From Bacteroidota bacterium (GTDB lineage: Bacteria > Bacteroidota > Bacteroidia > Bacteroidales > Dysgonomonadaceae): a stretch of DNA of 64,000 bases. The stretch spans positions 248,001-312,000 of the forward strand of contig JAFADY010000021.1 of NCBI GenBank assembly GCA_023424395.1, given 5' to 3'. This document shows positions 50,119-58,935 of the stretch, piece after piece. The notes beneath the pieces were generated by a model. It was not told where the DNA came from, ran no database searches, and saw only the letters and a program-made list of their open reading frames with translations. Positions within the stretch are counted from its first letter, which is position 1. Each line of letters starts with the position of its first letter. Both the position numbers and the translations under genes were made by a program.

Positions 50119-51570
50119 TTAAATTTTTTTCCTTAACCGGGCTACGGGAATATTTAGCTGCTCGCGGTATTTGGCCACCGTTCTGCGCGCGATGATATAG
50201 CCTCGCTTATTAAGCATTTGAGTTAGCAGGTCGTCAGTGAGTGGTTTTTGCGGATTTTCTTTTTCAATGATTTCTTTTAAAATTACTTTAATTTCCCGTG
50301 TAGAAACGTCCTCACCCTCATCGTTTTGCATGGCTTCGGAAAAGAAAAACTTTAGCGGATATATTCCTCCGTTGGTTTGCACATATTTGCTGTTGCTCAC
50401 CCGGGAAATGGTAGAAATATCAAATCCGGTTTTGGTAGCTATATCTTTCAGGATCATTGGTTTAAGCGTGGTTTCGTCATCGGTGAGAAAAAAATCGTAC
50501 TGAAAGTTCACAATGGCTTCCATTGTTTTCCGTAGCGTGTTTTGCCGCTGTTTAACGGAGTCGATAAACCATTTTGCCGAATCGATTTTTTGCTTCATGA
50601 AAAGTATGGCTTGCTTATTATCGCTCGACATGCTTTCTTTGTTTTGGTTGTAGCCTTGTATCATTTCCGCAAAATTCCGGTTGATTTTCAGATCGGGAAT
50701 ATTACGGTTGTTCAGATACATCGTTACCTCGCCATTGTATGATTCCACGATGAAATCGGGCGTGATATTGCTCATGGCAATTTCCATGGAATTTCCCAAA
50801 ACGTTTCCGGGTTTCGGATTCAGGGAAACGACAACATCAATGGCGTCACGCAATTCGTCTCGCGAGATTTGAAGTTGGCGAATAATCTTGTCGTAATGTT
50901 TTTTGGAAAACTCTTCGAAGTTGTTGACAATTATTTCCTTTGCGAGTTCGTTTGCTTTACTTTCTTCGTTTCGATCGAGTTGAATTTTCAAACATTCCTG
51001 CAAGTTTCGCCCGCCAACGCCCGCAGGGTCTAAATCTTGTATAACGTAAAGAATTTCTTGTAGTTGCCGGAGAGAGACATCCATGTTTTGCTGAAACAAC
51101 AGGTCATCCGAAATTAATTGCAAATTTCTTTGCAGATAACCGTTTTCGTCGATATTACCGATAATGTATTCCGCAATTTTTTCTTCGTCTTCGCTCAATT
51201 CGCGTAAGCCGATTTGTTCCAATAAAAATTCGTGCAGCGAAGTATCGTTTGAGAAGGTTGAACCGATAAAGTCCGGTTCGTTTCGTGGTTGTGATTGGTT
51301 TAACTGATAATCGGGCACATCGTCCTCGTTGATGTAATCGCCCAAAATAATATCTTCCTGCGAAACATTTTCCGTTTCGTCCATAAAATCAGTGTCATTC
51401 GTTTCTTCAAACTCTGAATCTCCTGATTCCAAGGCAGGGTTGTCTTCTACTTCCTGTTTTATCCTGTCTTCCAACTCCACCGAATTCAACTCCACCAATT
51501 TTATTACCTGCATTTGCAGGGGCGAAAGCCGTTGAGTTTGTTTCAGTTCCTGTTGCTGCCTAAGCGCCAT
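50119..51570 (-). CDS. rpoN: RNA polymerase sigma-54 factor
   Basis: 483 residues. Region I is Gln/Leu-rich (QQQELKQTQRLSPLQMQVIKL), followed by an acidic stretch, a core-binding domain, the HTH, and the RpoN box ARRTVAKYRE near the C-terminus. Sigma-54 directs polymerase to -24/-12 promoters and requires AAA+ activators. None of those activators is in this window. It has its own -7 box and is followed by the PAP2-like gene. Confidence 0.96.
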   Translation of the reverse strand: MALRQQQELKQTQRLSPLQMQVIKLVELNSVELEDRIKQEVEDNPALESGDSEFEETNDTDFMDETENVSQEDIILGDYINEDDVPDYQLNQSQPRNEPDFIGSTFSNDTSLHEFLLEQIGLRELSEDEEKIAEYIIGNIDENGYLQRNLQLISDDLLFQQNMDVSLRQLQEILYVIQDLDPAGVGGRNLQECLKIQLDRNEESKANELAKEIIVNNFEEFSKKHYDKIIRQLQISRDELRDAIDVVVSLNPKPGNVLGNSMEIAMSNITPDFIVESYNGEVTMYLNNRNIPDLKINRNFAEMIQGYNQNKESMSSDNKQAILFMKQKIDSAKWFIDSVKQRQNTLRKTMEAIVNFQYDFFLTDDETTLKPMILKDIATKTGFDISTISRVSNSKYVQTNGGIYPLKFFFSEAMQNDEGEDVSTREIKVILKEIIEKENPQKPLTDDLLTQMLNKRGYIIARRTVAKYREQLNIPVARLRKKI

Positions 51571-51599
51571 ATCGCTATTGAGTCCTAATATTTAAGGAG

Positions 51600-51607
51600 C
51601 AAAGATA
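51600..51607 (-). promoter_or_regulatory. -7 promoter box of rpoN
   Basis: TATCTTTG on the minus strand, 29 bases before the start at 51570. Confidence 0.6.
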
Positions 51608-51648
51608 ATGATTTCTTCACGGAAATTATACAATAAGATAGTAAGAAT

Positions 51649-51963
51649 TTACAAGTTGCAATTGCTGTAACCTGCTTCGCAGGTGAGCGGAGCGAGCCCG
51701 TAAGCGTCGTACTCATCGTAAGCGGGGCCGGGTTTGCCGTTGAATGCAATGATCCTGTCTGCCCGCACTTCTTCGCCATTTTCAAAGAACAGATAATATC
51801 CCGATTTATCCTTAGATTTCATCTTCAAAATCTTGCCCTGGGCTTCTTTTAGTTCGGGTTCTTCGGTAAAAGCAAAATATACAACTTTTGCTTCACCCTT
51901 TGCAACTTCATCTTCGAAGAGTTCAAAAAAATCGGGATCGATGGGTAAATAATTCGGGATCAT
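51649..51963 (-). CDS. Conserved small protein of unknown function
   Basis: 104 residues, acidic and soluble, no signal peptide. The sequence has a recognisable fold-like layout (FELFEDEVAKGEAKVVYFAF, ILKMKSKDKSGYYLFFENG, EVRADRIIAFNGKPGPAYDEYDAYG) and two Cys near the C-terminus (CEAGYSNC) that could bind metal. I do not recognise the family. It lies upstream of rpoN (78 bases) on the same strand but rpoN has its own promoter. Confidence 0.7.
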   Translation of the reverse strand: MIPNYLPIDPDFFELFEDEVAKGEAKVVYFAFTEEPELKEAQGKILKMKSKDKSGYYLFFENGEEVRADRIIAFNGKPGPAYDEYDAYGLAPLTCEAGYSNCNL

Positions 51964-52062
51964 ATTGTAAAGGTTTTATACTAAAAACGTAGGTTGATGA
52001 GATTAAGTTCATTCACAGGGAAAATAAACCCGATATATTTTTTTATTTTAATCATTTTGTTA

Positions 52063-52070
52063 TATCTTTG
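52063..52070 (+). promoter_or_regulatory. -7 promoter box of rpmE2
   Basis: TATCTTTG, 47 bases before the start at 52118. Confidence 0.6.
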
Positions 52071-52117
52071 CATTCCGAAATTTGTACGGTAACAAAAACA
52101 TAAAAAACAACATAAAA

Positions 52118-52372
52118 ATGAAAAAGGAAATTCATCCAAATAACTACAGGCCGGTAGTTTTCAAAGATATGTCAAACGAAGAGATATTTATCTCTCGCTC
52201 TACCATCAACGCAAAAGAAACCATTGAAATTGATGGCGTTACATATCCATTGGTAAAACTCGAGATCACAAGTTCATCTCATCCGTTCTACACCGGTAAA
52301 CAAAAATTGGTGGATACTGCCGGACGTGTGGATAAATTCATGAGCCGTTACGGAGATCGCAAGAAAAAATAA
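52118..52372 (+). CDS. rpmE2: 50S ribosomal protein L31, type B
   Basis: 84 residues from the ATG at 52118; the twelve codons upstream in frame are Asn/Lys-rich and not coding-like. MKKEIHPNNYRPVVFKDMSN and ITSSSHPFYTGKQKLVDTAGRVDKF are the type B signatures. The zinc-binding cysteines of type A are absent, as expected for the zinc-independent paralogue. It stabilises the 50S central protuberance. Terminator follows. Confidence 0.96.
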   Translation: MKKEIHPNNYRPVVFKDMSNEEIFISRSTINAKETIEIDGVTYPLVKLEITSSSHPFYTGKQKLVDTAGRVDKFMSRYGDRKKK

Positions 52373-52395
52373 AATTCTCGCGAAAAGAAAAAATT

Positions 52396-52429
52396 ACGGT
52401 GATTTTCAATTCAGAAAATCACCGTTTTT
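52396..52429 (+). terminator. Bidirectional terminator between rpmE2 and the nitroreductase gene
   Basis: ACGGTGATTTTC pairs perfectly with its complement across a 6-base loop, followed by a T-run. The convergent nitroreductase gene ends at 52433. Confidence 0.8.
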
Positions 52430-52432
52430 GTT

Positions 52433-53035
52433 TTACTTCGGGTAACCTACGGTTTGCGTGAGCAACACTTCTTTGTTGGAGGGAAGATCCAATAATTTTT
52501 CGAGTTCTTTTTTGTTATAAGAGCCGCGCACAACCGTTCCCAATCCTTCGGATGCACAAAACAGGTAAATGTTTTGCGAAATAAAACCGCAATCGGTATA
52601 AGCGTATTTTTCGCTGGATGCTTTTTTGTTGTCCGAAACAAAAATAATATTCACAGGGGCTTCGCCCACATAATCTTGTGTTCCGGTATTTTTGCGGAAA
52701 TCGCCTTTTTTCACTTGTTTCAAGTGATGTTTTTTTGCATCGTAAAAATAAATACCGCTTTTAAGCGCCACGTACAATTCCAATTCTTGCCTGTTATTGG
52801 CTGTGGGAGCGGTTCGTTTATCATCTCTATTGAATCCGTTGGCTGCCCAAAGCAAGTTCGACAACGTTTTGTTGGAAAGTTCCTTCTCCTGAAATTCTCG
52901 GGTCGATTTTCGGTCATTTAATGCTTCCATCAAAGGTTTGCCGCCTTTTCTGTCGGGTTTGGGTAATTTTATGTCTTGTGCAAACATAGTTACTGCAAAA
53001 GCGGTTAATAAAATAGTAAAAAATCCTTTTCTCAT
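52433..53035 (-). CDS. SagB/ThcOx-type nitroreductase-family protein, exported
   Basis: 200 residues with a signal peptide (~1-20, MRKGFFTILLTAFAVTMFAQ). The nitroreductase fold is visible: LMEALNDRKSTREFQEKELS, LSNLLWAANGFNRDDKRTAPTANNRQE and DCGFISQNIYLFCASEGLGTV, all FMN-binding segments. SagB-type proteins oxidise thiazolines or reduce nitro groups. A signal peptide on such an FMN enzyme is unusual. The reaction is unknown. Confidence 0.83.
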   Translation of the reverse strand: MRKGFFTILLTAFAVTMFAQDIKLPKPDRKGGKPLMEALNDRKSTREFQEKELSNKTLSNLLWAANGFNRDDKRTAPTANNRQELELYVALKSGIYFYDAKKHHLKQVKKGDFRKNTGTQDYVGEAPVNIIFVSDNKKASSEKYAYTDCGFISQNIYLFCASEGLGTVVRGSYNKKELEKLLDLPSNKEVLLTQTVGYPK

Positions 53036-53076
53036 CTTTGTAAATATAAATTATTGATATTCTAATTTTTAAAAAA

Positions 53077-53084
53077 CAAAAATA
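53077..53084 (-). promoter_or_regulatory. -7 promoter box of the nitroreductase gene
   Basis: TATTTTTG on the minus strand, 41 bases before the start at 53035. Confidence 0.5.
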
Positions 53085-53165
53085 AGAAAATGCTCTAAAT
53101 AACTGTATTAAAACTCGTTAATAATTAACAAATAAAGTGGAGATCAATTGCTGAATGAAAATATT

Positions 53166-53173
53166 TAACTTTG
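53166..53173 (+). promoter_or_regulatory. -7 promoter box of the DUF5686 gene at 53204
   Basis: TAACTTTG, 30 bases before the chosen ATG. Confidence 0.55.
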
Positions 53174-53203
53174 TTGCTTGCAATTTTACAATTAGCGCAC
53201 ACT

Positions 53204-55849
53204 ATGAAACAGACACCGCTGTTTTTATTTCTTTTTTTTCTAATAGCCGTCAATTTGCAGGCACAACAATTGAAAGGAACCATCGTCAATAAAAACGGGG
53301 AACCTATACCTAACTCCACCGTTTATATTTATGAAATATCCAGAGGAATAGCTGCCGATGATCTTGGCCAGTTTCAAACAATGCTCGAATCTGGAGTTTA
53401 TTCTTGCGAATTTCGTTCCCTGGGTTATCAAACCGAGAAACGAGATATCACAATGACCGGGCAAAACCAAAACCTGCGTATACAACTTCAAGAAACATCG
53501 TATATGTTGAAAGAGGTGGTGGTTTATGCCAAAGATGAAGACCCCGCCTATCGGATCATGCGTAAAGCGATCGCTTATGCGCCCTATTATCGGTATCAGA
53601 TCGCGAGTTATACATCCGAATCGTATATAAAAGGCAGCCTTACCATTGATAAAATTCCCGGTATTTTTAAAAGAGCGATGAAAGTAAACGATAAAAAGTT
53701 CGATTTTGAATCGCTTATCGGAAAACCGCTCGTAATGGAGTCCAAAAGCGCCATTGAATTTAAGTCTCCCGAAACTTACAAACAGAATGTTACTGCTTTA
53801 AAAACATCCATTCCAAAAGAGTTTAATGTTACCAAAGGTTTGAGTATTATGACCTCCAGTATTTACAATCAAGAATTGGACGGGCGTATTTCGCCGCTTT
53901 CAAGAGACGCTTTTAAATTTTATGCTTTCAAACTCGAAAATGTAGATTATAAACCCGATTATATCGTGAACAAGATTCATGTGATTCCTCGGAAGAAAAA
54001 TCCGAACTTGTTTTCGGGGCACATTTATATTTTGGAAAATACCTGGAACGTTTATCTCGCCGACCTCACGGCAAGCGAATTGGGAACCACACTGCATTAC
54101 CGCATCAACTATCACGAAGTGAAACCTTCGGTTTATTTACCCACTACTTACGATGTTTCCATGCAGATGAATACAATGGGTGTAAAGGGATCAGGAAGAT
54201 ATTATGCGTCAATGAAATATAATTCGGTACAAGTGGATGAAAGTAAAAAGCCGGTGGTTGTACCCGACGAAACCCTGGCAGATGAGGTTGTGGAAGAAAA
54301 ATCTTCACCCAAACAGCAAAAAATATTGAAGGAGATTGAAAAATTAGCGGAGAAGGAAGAGCTTACAAACAAAGAAGCCTATAAAATGTCGAAATTGATG
54401 ACGCAGGCAACCGAACCCGAAGAAGTCAAAAAACAACGCGAATCTCTCGAAATAAAAGACATCGAAAACGTGAAAATGGAAGTAGATTCTATGGCAACGC
54501 GCCGCGACTCCCTTTATTGGGCGAATATTCGTGAGCTTCCGCTCCGTGAAGACGAGATAGCGAGTTATCAGCGAAGAGATTCTATCGCCGCCGGCGATAC
54601 TATATTTGATGACGAAACCATGGATGAAGTCGTGCTCACAATGGAAGAAAACCCCAAAACCGTGTTTGGAAGAATTACGCAAGGCGGCATTTGGAAAATA
54701 AATAAGAAAACCTCGCTTCGCTACGGCGGGTTAATGGGAGCTTTGAAAGAATACAACTTCGTGGATGGTCTGTGGCTCGGACAAACGCTTTCGCTGAATT
54801 ATTCGCCCAATAAAATAAACAACTTCACGCTTTCGCCTTCGGTGTATTATGCCACGACAAGAAAAAAATGGCTCTGGCACGCGTCTTCGTCCGTAAGCTA
54901 TGCGCTCATGCAGTTGGGTCGGTTCCGTATTTCGGGTGGCCATATATCGAGAGATATAAATGACGAAAACGGCGAATCGAGATTAATGAATACCCTTGCT
55001 GCCCTCGATTTCGGACAGAATTTTATCCGATTTTACGACAGCCGTTATTTATATATGGATAACCGCATAGATATTGCCAACGGATTACATTTATTTACCG
55101 GCTTGGAAATAGATAAGCGTTCCGCTTTAAAGAATCACACATCGTTTAATTTTCTGCAAAGGGAAGTCGAAGAAAATATTCCTTCCGATCCCGATCTGTA
55201 TCCTGCCCACACCGCAGCAACTATCAGTTTGGGTTTATCCTACACGCCTTTCTATCGTTATCGGGTGCGTAACGGCCGAAAATGGTATGTGGAAAGCAAA
55301 TATCCAACGTTTACCGTTTCATATAAAAAAGGCGTGAATTTATTTGCCGATAATCCGACGCCGTTGTACGACCGGCTTTCCTTATCCGTTTCGCAAAACA
55401 TCAACGTTTCACCATTCGATAAATTCAGTTACACATTTTCGGGTGGGAGATTTTTAAACGCGAAATTACTTTATTTAAACGATCTGAAATACTTCAGAAA
55501 TAACCAAATGTTGTTTACTGCAAAGGATTTTGAAAATAGTTTCAATCTTTTGCCGGGTTATGCTTCCTCCGGAAAATGGTGGACTGAATGGCATCTAAAC
55601 TATCAATCGCAATATTTATTCATAAAGCATCTGCCTTTTCTGCAACGTTTTTCGTTTGATGAAGCCATTCACTTTCACGCCTTGATGTCTGAAAACCAAA
55701 AATATTACCTGGAAGGCGGTTATTCCATTGGTTTTCTGGGTTTAGGGCGAGTAGGGGTTTTTACTAATTTTGTGGATAAAAAATTCGATCGTTTCGGCTT
55801 GAAGATCAGTTATCCACTTTGGAACTTTACCGAAAAACCGATAAAATAA
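53204..55849 (+). CDS. DUF5686 outer-membrane protein with N-terminal carboxypeptidase-regulatory-like domain
   Basis: 881 residues from the ATG at 53204, which gives a clean signal peptide (~22 residues, ending LQAQQL); an in-frame start at 53171 overlaps the -7 box. Residues ~22-105 form a CarboxypepD_reg-like Ig fold (LKGTIVNKNGEPIPNSTVYI). The rest is DUF5686: an Asp/Glu/Lys-rich helical insert (~350-460) and a large C-terminal barrel ending FGLKISYPLWNFTEKPIK. It resembles TonB-dependent receptors but has no plug. A shorter relative lies at the left edge (1-1539). Function unknown. Confidence 0.88.
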   Translation: MKQTPLFLFLFFLIAVNLQAQQLKGTIVNKNGEPIPNSTVYIYEISRGIAADDLGQFQTMLESGVYSCEFRSLGYQTEKRDITMTGQNQNLRIQLQETSYMLKEVVVYAKDEDPAYRIMRKAIAYAPYYRYQIASYTSESYIKGSLTIDKIPGIFKRAMKVNDKKFDFESLIGKPLVMESKSAIEFKSPETYKQNVTALKTSIPKEFNVTKGLSIMTSSIYNQELDGRISPLSRDAFKFYAFKLENVDYKPDYIVNKIHVIPRKKNPNLFSGHIYILENTWNVYLADLTASELGTTLHYRINYHEVKPSVYLPTTYDVSMQMNTMGVKGSGRYYASMKYNSVQVDESKKPVVVPDETLADEVVEEKSSPKQQKILKEIEKLAEKEELTNKEAYKMSKLMTQATEPEEVKKQRESLEIKDIENVKMEVDSMATRRDSLYWANIRELPLREDEIASYQRRDSIAAGDTIFDDETMDEVVLTMEENPKTVFGRITQGGIWKINKKTSLRYGGLMGALKEYNFVDGLWLGQTLSLNYSPNKINNFTLSPSVYYATTRKKWLWHASSSVSYALMQLGRFRISGGHISRDINDENGESRLMNTLAALDFGQNFIRFYDSRYLYMDNRIDIANGLHLFTGLEIDKRSALKNHTSFNFLQREVEENIPSDPDLYPAHTAATISLGLSYTPFYRYRVRNGRKWYVESKYPTFTVSYKKGVNLFADNPTPLYDRLSLSVSQNINVSPFDKFSYTFSGGRFLNAKLLYLNDLKYFRNNQMLFTAKDFENSFNLLPGYASSGKWWTEWHLNYQSQYLFIKHLPFLQRFSFDEAIHFHALMSENQKYYLEGGYSIGFLGLGRVGVFTNFVDKKFDRFGLKISYPLWNFTEKPIK

Positions 55850-55860
55850 AAGATTTATTT

Positions 55861-55868
55861 TATATTTG
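55861..55868 (+). promoter_or_regulatory. -7 promoter box of the DUF4105 gene
   Basis: TATATTTG, 97 bases before the start at 55966; a perfect AT-only inverted repeat (ATAAAATAAA) just before it may end the DUF5686 transcript. Confidence 0.45.
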
Positions 55869-55965
55869 CACTCCCTAAGAGGTAACAGATACTCACTATT
55901 TCAAGAATATCGTCATCTGAACCATCGATTTCGAAAAGGTGAGAAATCTAAAAAAATGAAAGTTT

Positions 55966-57225
55966 ATGAAAAATAAAATATACATCTTTTTATTACTTCT
56001 TTATTCTTTTTCTTTAACGCTTAATGCGCAAATAGTCTTAAGCGATAGCGCCAAAGTAAGTTTATTAACCGCTTCCCCTTGGGATGGAGCCGTTTATTTG
56101 TATTACGGGCATACGGCAATTTCAGTACAAGACGATTCAACAGGTTTGGATACGGTATTTAATTACGGTTATTTCGATAACACGCAGCCCAATTTTATGT
56201 GGCACTTTGTGCGCGGAGAAACGGATTATGTATTGGGTGTTACGTCCATGGCACAATTTCTTGCGGAATACGGAAGAAGGGGACAAGGAGTTTACGAACA
56301 GCAACTGAACTTAACGGCAACTGAAAAACAGCGATTATTTGATGCCCTATACGTCAATTCGTTGCCTGAAAATCGTGAATACCGGTATAATTATTTTTAC
56401 GATAATTGCTCCACGCGTCCGCGTGACATGATTGAGAAATACACCGATGCGACCATCCAATATCTGCCTTCGGAAAAAACACAAACGTATCGCGACCTTA
56501 TCCACGAGTGCGTTGAGCCCTATCCATGGAACAAATTCGGAATAGATTTAGTCATCGGTTCAGACGCGGACGAACCTATTGATGTACGCCAAGAAATGTT
56601 TTTGCCTGCGTATTTAATGCATTCGTTCGATGGTGCAACCATCAATAAAGCCGACACGCTGCATTACCCGCTTGTGAAAAGCACAGAAACCTTGTTACCC
56701 ATTGGAGATCAGACGAAAGATGGTAACGAAGAGCGATGGTTTACTCCTATGGTTGGAGCATTCGCGCTGCTTTTTATCACCATAATTATTTCTATTTTAC
56801 AAATAATAAAGTTAAACAAAACTATACTTCCCAGAGTTTACGATACCATCCTTTTTTCCATCGCAGGGATAGGAGGAGTTGTCATTTTCTTTTTAATGTT
56901 TTTTTCGGTGCATCCCGCAACTAATCCAAATTGGAATTTCGTTTGGTTGAATTTCTTCGCGCTTATTTTTGCCGTGTTATTCTGGGTAAAATCGGCAAGA
57001 AATGCGGTTTATATTTATCATTTTATTAACTTTGCAGTCTTGTCGCTCTTCTTGCTTTTATGGTGGCTTATACCGCAAAATTTACCTTTCGCAACCATCC
57101 CATTCTCAATGAGTTTGTGGCTCAGATCGGGAGTTAACATTTTTATGTTTAGCAAATCCAGAACAAAGAGAAAAAGATTTGTATCTTCGAAATACATGAA
57201 AGCAGGGTGGGGCAGTAATTTTTAA
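55966..57225 (+). CDS. DUF4105 (Lnb-like) membrane protein
   Basis: 419 residues. Signal peptide (~1-22), then a periplasmic domain with YYGHTAISV (His49) and YNYFYDNCSTRPRDMIEKY (Cys148), residues arranged like a papain-fold His/Cys pair as in Lnb N-terminal domains, then four C-terminal membrane helices (~255-385). DUF4105/Lnb-type domains occur with lacto-N-biosidase and lipoprotein processing proteins, but activity is unproven. It is 41 bases before the phosphatase-fold gene, suggesting an operon. Confidence 0.8.
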   Translation: MKNKIYIFLLLLYSFSLTLNAQIVLSDSAKVSLLTASPWDGAVYLYYGHTAISVQDDSTGLDTVFNYGYFDNTQPNFMWHFVRGETDYVLGVTSMAQFLAEYGRRGQGVYEQQLNLTATEKQRLFDALYVNSLPENREYRYNYFYDNCSTRPRDMIEKYTDATIQYLPSEKTQTYRDLIHECVEPYPWNKFGIDLVIGSDADEPIDVRQEMFLPAYLMHSFDGATINKADTLHYPLVKSTETLLPIGDQTKDGNEERWFTPMVGAFALLFITIIISILQIIKLNKTILPRVYDTILFSIAGIGGVVIFFLMFFSVHPATNPNWNFVWLNFFALIFAVLFWVKSARNAVYIYHFINFAVLSLFLLLWWLIPQNLPFATIPFSMSLWLRSGVNIFMFSKSRTKRKRFVSSKYMKAGWGSNF

Positions 57226-57266
57226 CATGCTTTTTGCAAGGTAAAATAAAACGATAATAAATTAGA

Positions 57267-58847
57267 ATGTTCAGAATTTTATCCTCTTTACTTGCGTTAC
57301 TTTCTATTGCGTCCGTTAATGCCCAAAACACAAACAGTTCTCCTAAATTGGTAGTGGCGATAACGATCGATCAATTGAGAGGCGATTATTTAGAACTCTT
57401 TCAACACACGTTTGGCGAGAAAGGCTTTAAAAGGTTACTGAACCAAGGATTGGTTTATACCGACATGAAGTTCGACTTTCCTTATCTGGACCGTGCATCT
57501 ACCATTGCAACTATTTTTACCGGAGCCAATCCTTCTTACCACGGAATTACTGCCGAAAACAAATATCTTGCCGAAGGCAATATTGAAATATCTTCCTTCC
57601 ACGACAAAAATTTTATGGGAACTTTCAGTTCCGAGCGCTTGTCGCCGCTTCCTATGAAAGTCTCCACCATTGCCGACGAACTAAAAATCGCCTCCGGCGG
57701 ACAATCGGATGTATTTGCCTTTGCGCCTCATATTTCACAATCGTTGGCTTCGGGCGGACATGCCGCGAGCGGCGCGTTTTGGATAGACGACCTTTCGGGA
57801 AATTGGGCTACAACCAATTTTTATAAAACCAAACAACCCGTTGTAGAGCAGCACAACAGAGGCTCGGAATCACTCAGCCGTAAAATAGGAACCCATTTTT
57901 GGCGTCCCGCCATCGATATTTCCAGCTACAAGGCTTTTCCTTACACCAAGAATGTTTACAATTTCCAACACCATTTCGGCGCTGATAAAAAAAATAATAT
58001 CCGTTTGTTCAAACAATCGCCCTTGGTAAACACGGAAGTGAGGGAAATTGCCGAAAAAGTACTGAAATCTAATTCCTTGGGTAAGAGACAAAATCCCGAT
58101 TTTCTGGCGCTCACTTTTTACGCCGGAAATTTCGAAAACGCATTGGATAAAAACTATTCCGTAGAAATTCAAGACACGTATTATCGTTTAGACCAGGAAA
58201 TAGGCAAGCTCATCGATGCTATCGATAGTGCGGTAGGTATTGCCAACGCGCTTATTTTTGTTACCTCTACCGGATATTTTAACGAGCAGGAAATAATTCC
58301 TGCCGATATGACTACTGCGGGTGGAGATTTTCATCCCGACAGAAGCATTTCTTTGCTCAACATGTATCTCATGGCCATTTACGGCAGAGAGCAATGGGTG
58401 AGCAAATATTACAACCAACAGTTGTTTTTTAACCGAAAACTTATTGAAGATAAGAAAATAAATTTCGCTGAACTTCAGCAAAAAGCAGCCGAATTTTTGG
58501 TTCAATCCGCAGGAATACAGGATATTGTAACATCGCATCAAATGTTACACGGCGTTTACAACCAAAACGTGCAACGTTACCGCAACGGTTATTACAAAGG
58601 CATTTCGGGCGATCTTTTTATCGAATTTCAACCGGGATGGCGCGTTATCGGCGAAAACAGCCAAACCACAGAACGCATAAGAGATAATGCCGTGCATGCA
58701 CCGGTTATATTTTTCGGAAACACCATAAAAGCACAAAAGATCGATCGCGTCATCGAAGCCACCGATATTGCACCAAGCATATCGCATCGCTTACGCATCA
58801 GGGCGCCGAACGCAGCAAAATCGAATATTTTGAAAGAATTATTTTAA
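57267..58847 (+). CDS. Alkaline-phosphatase-fold protein, apparently lacking metal ligands
   Basis: 526 residues with a signal peptide (~1-19). The family entry is clear: KLVVAITIDQLRGDYLELF with the first metal Asp (Asp35), then RASTIATIFTGANPSYHGIT and later GGDFHPDRSIS. In active enzymes of the type I phosphodiesterase/nucleotide pyrophosphatase group a Thr nucleophile and the TSDHG motif follow; here the nucleophile position reads Arg in LDRASTIA, and the strand reads VTSTGYFN instead of TSDHG. I predict a pseudo-enzyme, possibly a binding or scaffold protein. It lies 41 bases after DUF4105 and before secA. Confidence 0.8.
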   Translation: MFRILSSLLALLSIASVNAQNTNSSPKLVVAITIDQLRGDYLELFQHTFGEKGFKRLLNQGLVYTDMKFDFPYLDRASTIATIFTGANPSYHGITAENKYLAEGNIEISSFHDKNFMGTFSSERLSPLPMKVSTIADELKIASGGQSDVFAFAPHISQSLASGGHAASGAFWIDDLSGNWATTNFYKTKQPVVEQHNRGSESLSRKIGTHFWRPAIDISSYKAFPYTKNVYNFQHHFGADKKNNIRLFKQSPLVNTEVREIAEKVLKSNSLGKRQNPDFLALTFYAGNFENALDKNYSVEIQDTYYRLDQEIGKLIDAIDSAVGIANALIFVTSTGYFNEQEIIPADMTTAGGDFHPDRSISLLNMYLMAIYGREQWVSKYYNQQLFFNRKLIEDKKINFAELQQKAAEFLVQSAGIQDIVTSHQMLHGVYNQNVQRYRNGYYKGISGDLFIEFQPGWRVIGENSQTTERIRDNAVHAPVIFFGNTIKAQKIDRVIEATDIAPSISHRLRIRAPNAAKSNILKELF

Positions 58848-58935
58848 AACAAGAGAGAAGAATTTATAAATCAGGATTAGAAATAAGGGAATTTGGGAAA
58901 GCAGTTTAAACCCAAAACCGCAACAAAATAAAAAT

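Noticed and set aside
52082..52117. Extended start of L31
   Set aside because: The twelve added codons are Asn/Lys-rich leader sequence just past the promoter; L31 type B starts at MKKEIHP.
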